Below the pieces are notes generated by a model that saw only the letters and a list, made by a program, of their open reading frames with translations, made no database searches and was not told the origin of the DNA. Source: Candidatus Gastranaerophilales bacterium (lineage in GTDB: Bacteria; Cyanobacteriota; Vampirovibrionia; Gastranaerophilales; Gastranaerophilaceae). Taken from it: a stretch of 64,000 nucleotides of DNA. Shown one piece after another: positions 61,133 to 64,000 of the stretch. The stretch lies in NCBI GenBank assembly GCA_944323995.1, contig CALUUN010000001.1, positions 1 through 64,000 on the forward strand, in the 5' to 3' direction. Each line of letters begins with the position of its first letter. Position 1 is the first letter of the stretch. The position numbers and the translations under genes were made by a program.

Positions 61133-62265
61133 ATGACCAAAAACGCAGACTACATCACCTCCTTGAGTGGGGGGGGGGCTGTAAATCAGCTTCACGCGCT
61201 GAACACAGCAGTTTAATAACCCCAAAAGTTAAATCAGCTTTCACTTTAGCAGAAGTGCTGATAACATTAGCGATTATCGGCATAGTTGCGGCATTAACAA
61301 TCCCGACTTTAGTGCAAAATTATCAAACAAAAGCATGGAACACTGCATCACAGGTATTTCAGAGAAAACTCGGTGAAGCATTGAGAGTTATGAATGTTCA
61401 GGGAACTTTAGCGGGTTATACAACAACAGAAGCGTTTGTTGATGAATTATCTAAGCATATTAAGATAACAAGAATATGTGATAACGATGATATTACAACA
61501 TGCTTTTCTGATACCGTAACCTGGGGTGATGAAGAAGTTGACATGTCTAAAGTTAAAAAAGCTAAAAACTTCGGACAGGAAGATTGGGATACAAATACGG
61601 TGGCAGTACAGTTTGCAAACGGAGTGAACGGAGTAATAGCATACAATCCCGATTGCAGACAGAACCAATTCAGTAATGATGTAATAACAGTAGGCGAAAC
61701 CGGTATAGGTACAACCTGTCTTGCAATACTGTATGATGTAGACGGATTTAAGAATCCGAATACCGAAGGTAAAGATTTAAAGAATCTAAACGTAACAAGT
61801 TTAGGAGGCAGCAACTGTGCAATAGAGTTAAGTGACGGAACATGTTTTACAGCACCATTCTATCCAACAGCAAAGAGTTTATCTGATTGCGAAGCACAAA
61901 AGGGTGAACTAGGAATAAGTGAATGTTATTACGATGATGACTACTGGGCAGGTGCAGTAAAAGCATGTAAAGATATGGGTTCAACATTACCGAGTCAGGA
62001 ACAGTTAGACCAATTAGCGAGAGACTTGTACCCCGGCACAGAAATAAGCTCCACAGTCGAAAACAGCAACGGCACAAGAGATAACGACCTTGCCTTTGAG
62101 ATGGGCTTTCTAAGCTCTGCATCGACCGGCGAGTTTTATGTTTGGTCCAGTGAGGAGTGCAGCGAGTACAACGCGTACAGCCGCATCTTCTACTCCACGC
62201 GCACGATCCGGTACGGCAGCAGCCGCCACAACAGCCACTTTCAGGCGGCGTGCTTAGCGGAATAG
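61133..62265 (+). CDS. Pilin-like protein B, DGR-type variable C-terminus, out of frame at a G10 tract
   Basis: ATG 61133 has GGAGG 8 nt upstream, yet its frame ends at TAA 61214 after 27 codons because of ten G at 61169-61178. The pilin frame (SAFTLAEVLITLAIIGIVAA, conserved middle, WSSEE...AACLAE) is open through the same tract. With 11 or 8 G the product would start MTKNADYITSL and run into CKSASRAEHSSLITPK and the prepilin helix. No start codon lies between the tract and the pilin helix, so the gene as written is off. The body up to about residue 150 is nearly identical to protein A, and the last 40 codons are hypervariable. It is either phase-variable or carries a homopolymer miscall. 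Confidence 0.82.
61169..61178 (+). repeat. Poly-G tract (10 G), candidate phase-variation switch
   Basis: Ten G in an AT-rich genome, 36 nt downstream of a well-formed start codon. Slipped-strand changes of +1 or -2 would join start and pilin frames; with 9 G the frame ends at once (CTG TAA). Confidence 0.75.
62143..62265 (+). repeat. Variable region (VR) of pilin-like gene B
   Basis: Gap-free partner of 34311-34433, with identical ends (TGGTCCAGTGAGGAG and TGCTTAGCGGAAT) and 31 internal differences. Twenty-nine of them are in codon positions 1 or 2. No template repeat with the same ends was seen elsewhere in the window. Confidence 0.75.
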
Positions 62266-62301
62266 CATGTGTGCCGCAAGGCATGAGAAGATATATTTAA
62301 T

Positions 62302-62338
62302 AAGCGGTATTTATGACATTCCACAAGTGCCGCTTTTT
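62302..62338 (+). terminator. Terminator after pilin-like gene B
   Basis: AAGCGGTATTT pairs with AAGTGCCGCTT, including G-U pairs, around a 12-nt loop and is followed by T residues. A similar but less paired sequence follows gene A. Confidence 0.6.
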
Positions 62339-62340
62339 AA

Positions 62341-62458
62341 CAGCAAAATGGCCTCTCCCTCAAGGGGAGAGGCTGGTTTGCTGTAAAACTTGTCATGCTG
62401 AACTTGTTTCAGCATCTTGCAACCGTTATAGAATTGTAGGTCGGATTTACTAATCCGA
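62341..62458. repeat. Cluster of three intergenic palindromes
   Basis: First, CAGCAAA...TTTGCTG encloses GCCTCTCCC TCAA GGGGAGAGGC (62341-62383). Second, TGCTGAA CTTG TTTCAGCA (62396-62414). Third, TCGGATT TACT AATCCGA (62441-62458). They resemble scattered REP-type elements. The remaining bases to 62579 hold only a likely promoter and ribosome site for the next gene. Confidence 0.6.
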
Positions 62459-62579
62459 CAACGCCTCACCGGAGTTTTAAATCTGCATTTATCGCGCGCA
62501 CTTTTCTAAATTTACCCTTTCGTCGGTATTGAGTTTTTATTGTTTTTAATATATCCTTTTTGTATAAAGGGGAGAGCTT

Positions 62580-63854
62580 ATGCACGAAGAATTAAAAGAA
62601 ATTAACGAAGTCGTAAAAAATCTGGCATCATTTATCCAGCAAAATGAAACAGTCAAACCGGATTTTGAGGAGTATTTAAAAACGGTCGGCACATCAATGA
62701 ACATTCAGGCCGCATGTTTCAACTACATTTTTGAACGCAGACTGGGCGAAAAACACAAATCAATTCCTGAGCTTTATGTTGAAAACACAAAGAAACTTTC
62801 CGCATCGGATAAAAAGATTGCAGAAGCGCTCTCTCATTCGCTTTCAACCATTTTTGAAGTAAAAAAAATACTCAAAAACGGGTTTGAACTCTACAATGTA
62901 ATTAACGAAAGGCTTTATGACGTAACATCACTTGTCAAGATGACATCATTCAGAGGTGTGGGCGGCGGTCAGTACGTTATCGCGCGGATTTTTGAATACA
63001 AAAAAGTCTATTATCTGCTTGAAATTTCCGGCGTGCTTTCCGCAAGCAGAAAAGACGATGCCTTGAGGTTTGCTGTTGCAAAAATTATTGAAAACCCAGA
63101 ACTTGTTTATCAGGACAACCCCGAAAAATTAAAAGAACTTGAAAAAGACATCAAAAAAATTCATAAAAAATTCGTCGAATATTTCGGCTCTGACGAAGTT
63201 ATAACCACAAACAAATACGCTGATGACTTAATCGGAATGTTCAACGACTTTGCAGAAGGCGGAGAAAAAACCGACTATTCGGACAAAGTTCACCTGCCGG
63301 AGGAATTGAAGTTTTTCAATGTGAGCGAATTTAATAATTCGTATGAAAATTTCCTTGAAAATTCACTGGGCGGTTTTTCCTCTCATAACGAAGAATACGA
63401 CGTAGGCGTTCTGTTTGATGAAGAACTCGGCATGTATGCAATACCGTTTTACGGAACCTTCAACAAAATTTTTGAAGCAAAAGATTACACAAAAGTTCTT
63501 AATTACGACAAATGCATAAATTATTTTCTTTCAAATGACAAATTTTCGGCAAATCTTATCAAAAAAGTCGCCGAAAAACATGACAATTTTATGAAAACAG
63601 TTAACGAAGTTCTCGGTACAAAATACACGCTCGACGAACTTCTTGAAAAATTCAAATCAAGATACCTTGAAAATAAAATTATTTCATCAACTACGGTTCT
63701 TTACCGCTCAAAAGCCTTCTCTAACACGCTCGGGCTGATTGAGGAAGAAGAAAACAAACCTAAAATTGAAATCGACCGTAAAATCGGAAGAAATGACCCG
63801 TGCCCGTGCGGCAGCGGCAAAAAATACAAAAAATGCTGCGGTGCTGCAGTTTAA
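62580..63854 (+). CDS. SEC-C motif protein, function unknown
   Basis: The 424-residue protein is largely helical and charged, without signal peptide or membrane segment. It ends in the SEC-C zinc motif [19 protein letters not shown], as in SecA. The zinc tail usually contacts SecB or ribosomal/RNA partners. The body (about 1-395) has no motif I recognise; stretches such as [20 protein letters not shown] suggest a folded core. GGGGAGAG precedes the ATG. It could be a chaperone-like adaptor, but this is inferred from the tail only. Confidence 0.8.
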   Translation: MHEELKEINEVVKNLASFIQQNETVKPDFEEYLKTVGTSMNIQAACFNYIFERRLGEKHKSIPELYVENTKKLSASDKKIAEALSHSLSTIFEVKKILKNGFELYNVINERLYDVTSLVKMTSFRGVGGGQYVIARIFEYKKVYYLLEISGVLSASRKDDALRFAVAKIIENPELVYQDNPEKLKELEKDIKKIHKKFVEYFGSDEVITTNKYADDLIGMFNDFAEGGEKTDYSDKVHLPEELKFFNVSEFNNSYENFLENSLGGFSSHNEEYDVGVLFDEELGMYAIPFYGTFNKIFEAKDYTKVLNYDKCINYFLSNDKFSANLIKKVAEKHDNFMKTVNEVLGTKYTLDELLEKFKSRYLENKIISSTTVLYRSKAFSNTLGLIEEEENKPKIEIDRKIGRNDPCPCGSGKKYKKCCGAAV

Positions 63855-63870
63855 AAAATAAACTCATTTT

Positions 63871-64000
63871 TCAGGCTGTAAATTCACAAATCAGCGCCTT
63901 AAACGCGGCAGAAGAAATTCCGACTATGTTTTCAAAATCACCGTTAATTGATTTTACAAACCCTTCCGGAAGCTCCTGTATCCCGTATGAACCCGCCTTG
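63871..64000 (-). CDS. maf: Maf-family nucleotide pyrophosphatase, C-terminal part (partial)
   Basis: The last 42 codons of a minus-strand gene end at TGA 63871 and continue past the window edge. The sequence KAGSYGIQELPEGFVKSING then DFENIVGISS is the conserved C-terminus of Maf proteins, normally KAGAYGIQG...GDYxNVVGLP. Maf enzymes hydrolyse non-canonical nucleoside triphosphates and affect septation. It was too short and open-ended to be seen as a full frame. Confidence 0.85.
   Translation of the reverse strand, partial: KAGSYGIQELPEGFVKSINGDFENIVGISSAAFKALICEFTA

Noticed and set aside
61081-61133. In-frame TTG at 61081 as start of pilin-like gene B
   Set aside because: It lies between the -35 and -10 of a consensus promoter, has no ribosome site, and the better start at 61133 is in another frame.
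1-64000. DGR template repeat or reverse transcriptase inside the window
   Set aside because: No protein here has a reverse transcriptase signature and I found no third copy of the VR borders; the machinery must lie outside.
1-64000. CRISPR array, prophage or integrative element
   Set aside because: No regularly spaced repeats, integrase, terminase, capsid or relaxase was seen.

Overview
The window comes from an AT-rich anaerobic bacterium that I place with the non-photosynthetic sister group of the Cyanobacteria (Melainabacteria/Vampirovibrionia, most like gut Gastranaerophilales). The placement is inference. It rests on two proteins starting MGMAASQAR, two pilin-like proteins with the AFTLAEVLITL N-terminus, cyanobacterial-looking accessory genes (N-terminally extended RecG, Ski2-like helicase, CsaB, a Tic20-like membrane protein) and an anaerobe's oxygen defence (superoxide reductase plus ferritin). 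No integrase, phage structural gene, transposase or CRISPR array was seen.

Layout. 1-9.7 kb: start of an MGMAASQAR protein, an alpha-glucan phosphorylase-like protein, a methionine gamma-lyase family enzyme, a VWA protein, a phospholipase-D-like nuclease, a YdjC deacetylase, a GT2 glycosyltransferase and a large SRP RNA. 9.7-15.8 kb: superoxide reductase-ferritin operon and a histidine kinase-NarL regulator operon. 15.8-23 kb: UDP-GlcNAc 2-epimerase, glutaredoxin plus a degenerate hybrid-cluster protein, rpsL-rpsG, a phosphatase, a radical SAM protein and an AI-2E-type membrane protein. 23-33 kb: a coiled-coil protein flanked by repeats, thrB, an MnmC-like methyltransferase with an FAD oxidoreductase, a CoA-disulfide-reductase-like enzyme, small lineage proteins, an orphan ABC permease and phosphomannomutase. 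33-38 kb: an XRE regulator, pilin-like protein A, and rpsE-rpmD-rplO-secY. 38-50.6 kb: PilZ protein, PLP decarboxylase-like protein, a second MGMAASQAR protein, patatin phospholipase, tRNA-Leu, csaB-kdgK-eda, a CHASE2 adenylate cyclase and recG. 50.7-64 kb: two paralogous low-complexity proteins, rpiB-rsfS, TPR and Tic20-like proteins, a phosphodiester glycosidase, a Ski2-like helicase, serS, pilin-like protein B, a SEC-C protein and the end of maf.

The most interesting system is the pilin pair at 33.4-34.4 kb and 61.1-62.3 kb. Their first parts are nearly identical and differ mainly at synonymous sites. Their last 40 codons start and end identically, yet differ at 31 nucleotides, 29 of them in codon positions 1 or 2. 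This is the signature of targets of a diversity-generating retroelement (DGR) whose template and reverse transcriptase lie elsewhere. Copy B also has a run of ten G between its well-placed start codon and the pilin frame, and as written it is out of frame. One more G, or two fewer, would restore it, so B looks like a phase-variable as well as hypermutable surface protein.

Two regulatory patterns also stand out. Five genes for small or low-complexity proteins share a promoter layout: a TTAAC-N3-TGTAAC-like box 52-55 bp upstream of ACTTTATATA. Both MGMAASQAR genes have sigma-28 (FliA)-like promoters. In addition, several genes look leaderless, with a -10 box ending 6 or 7 nt before the ATG.
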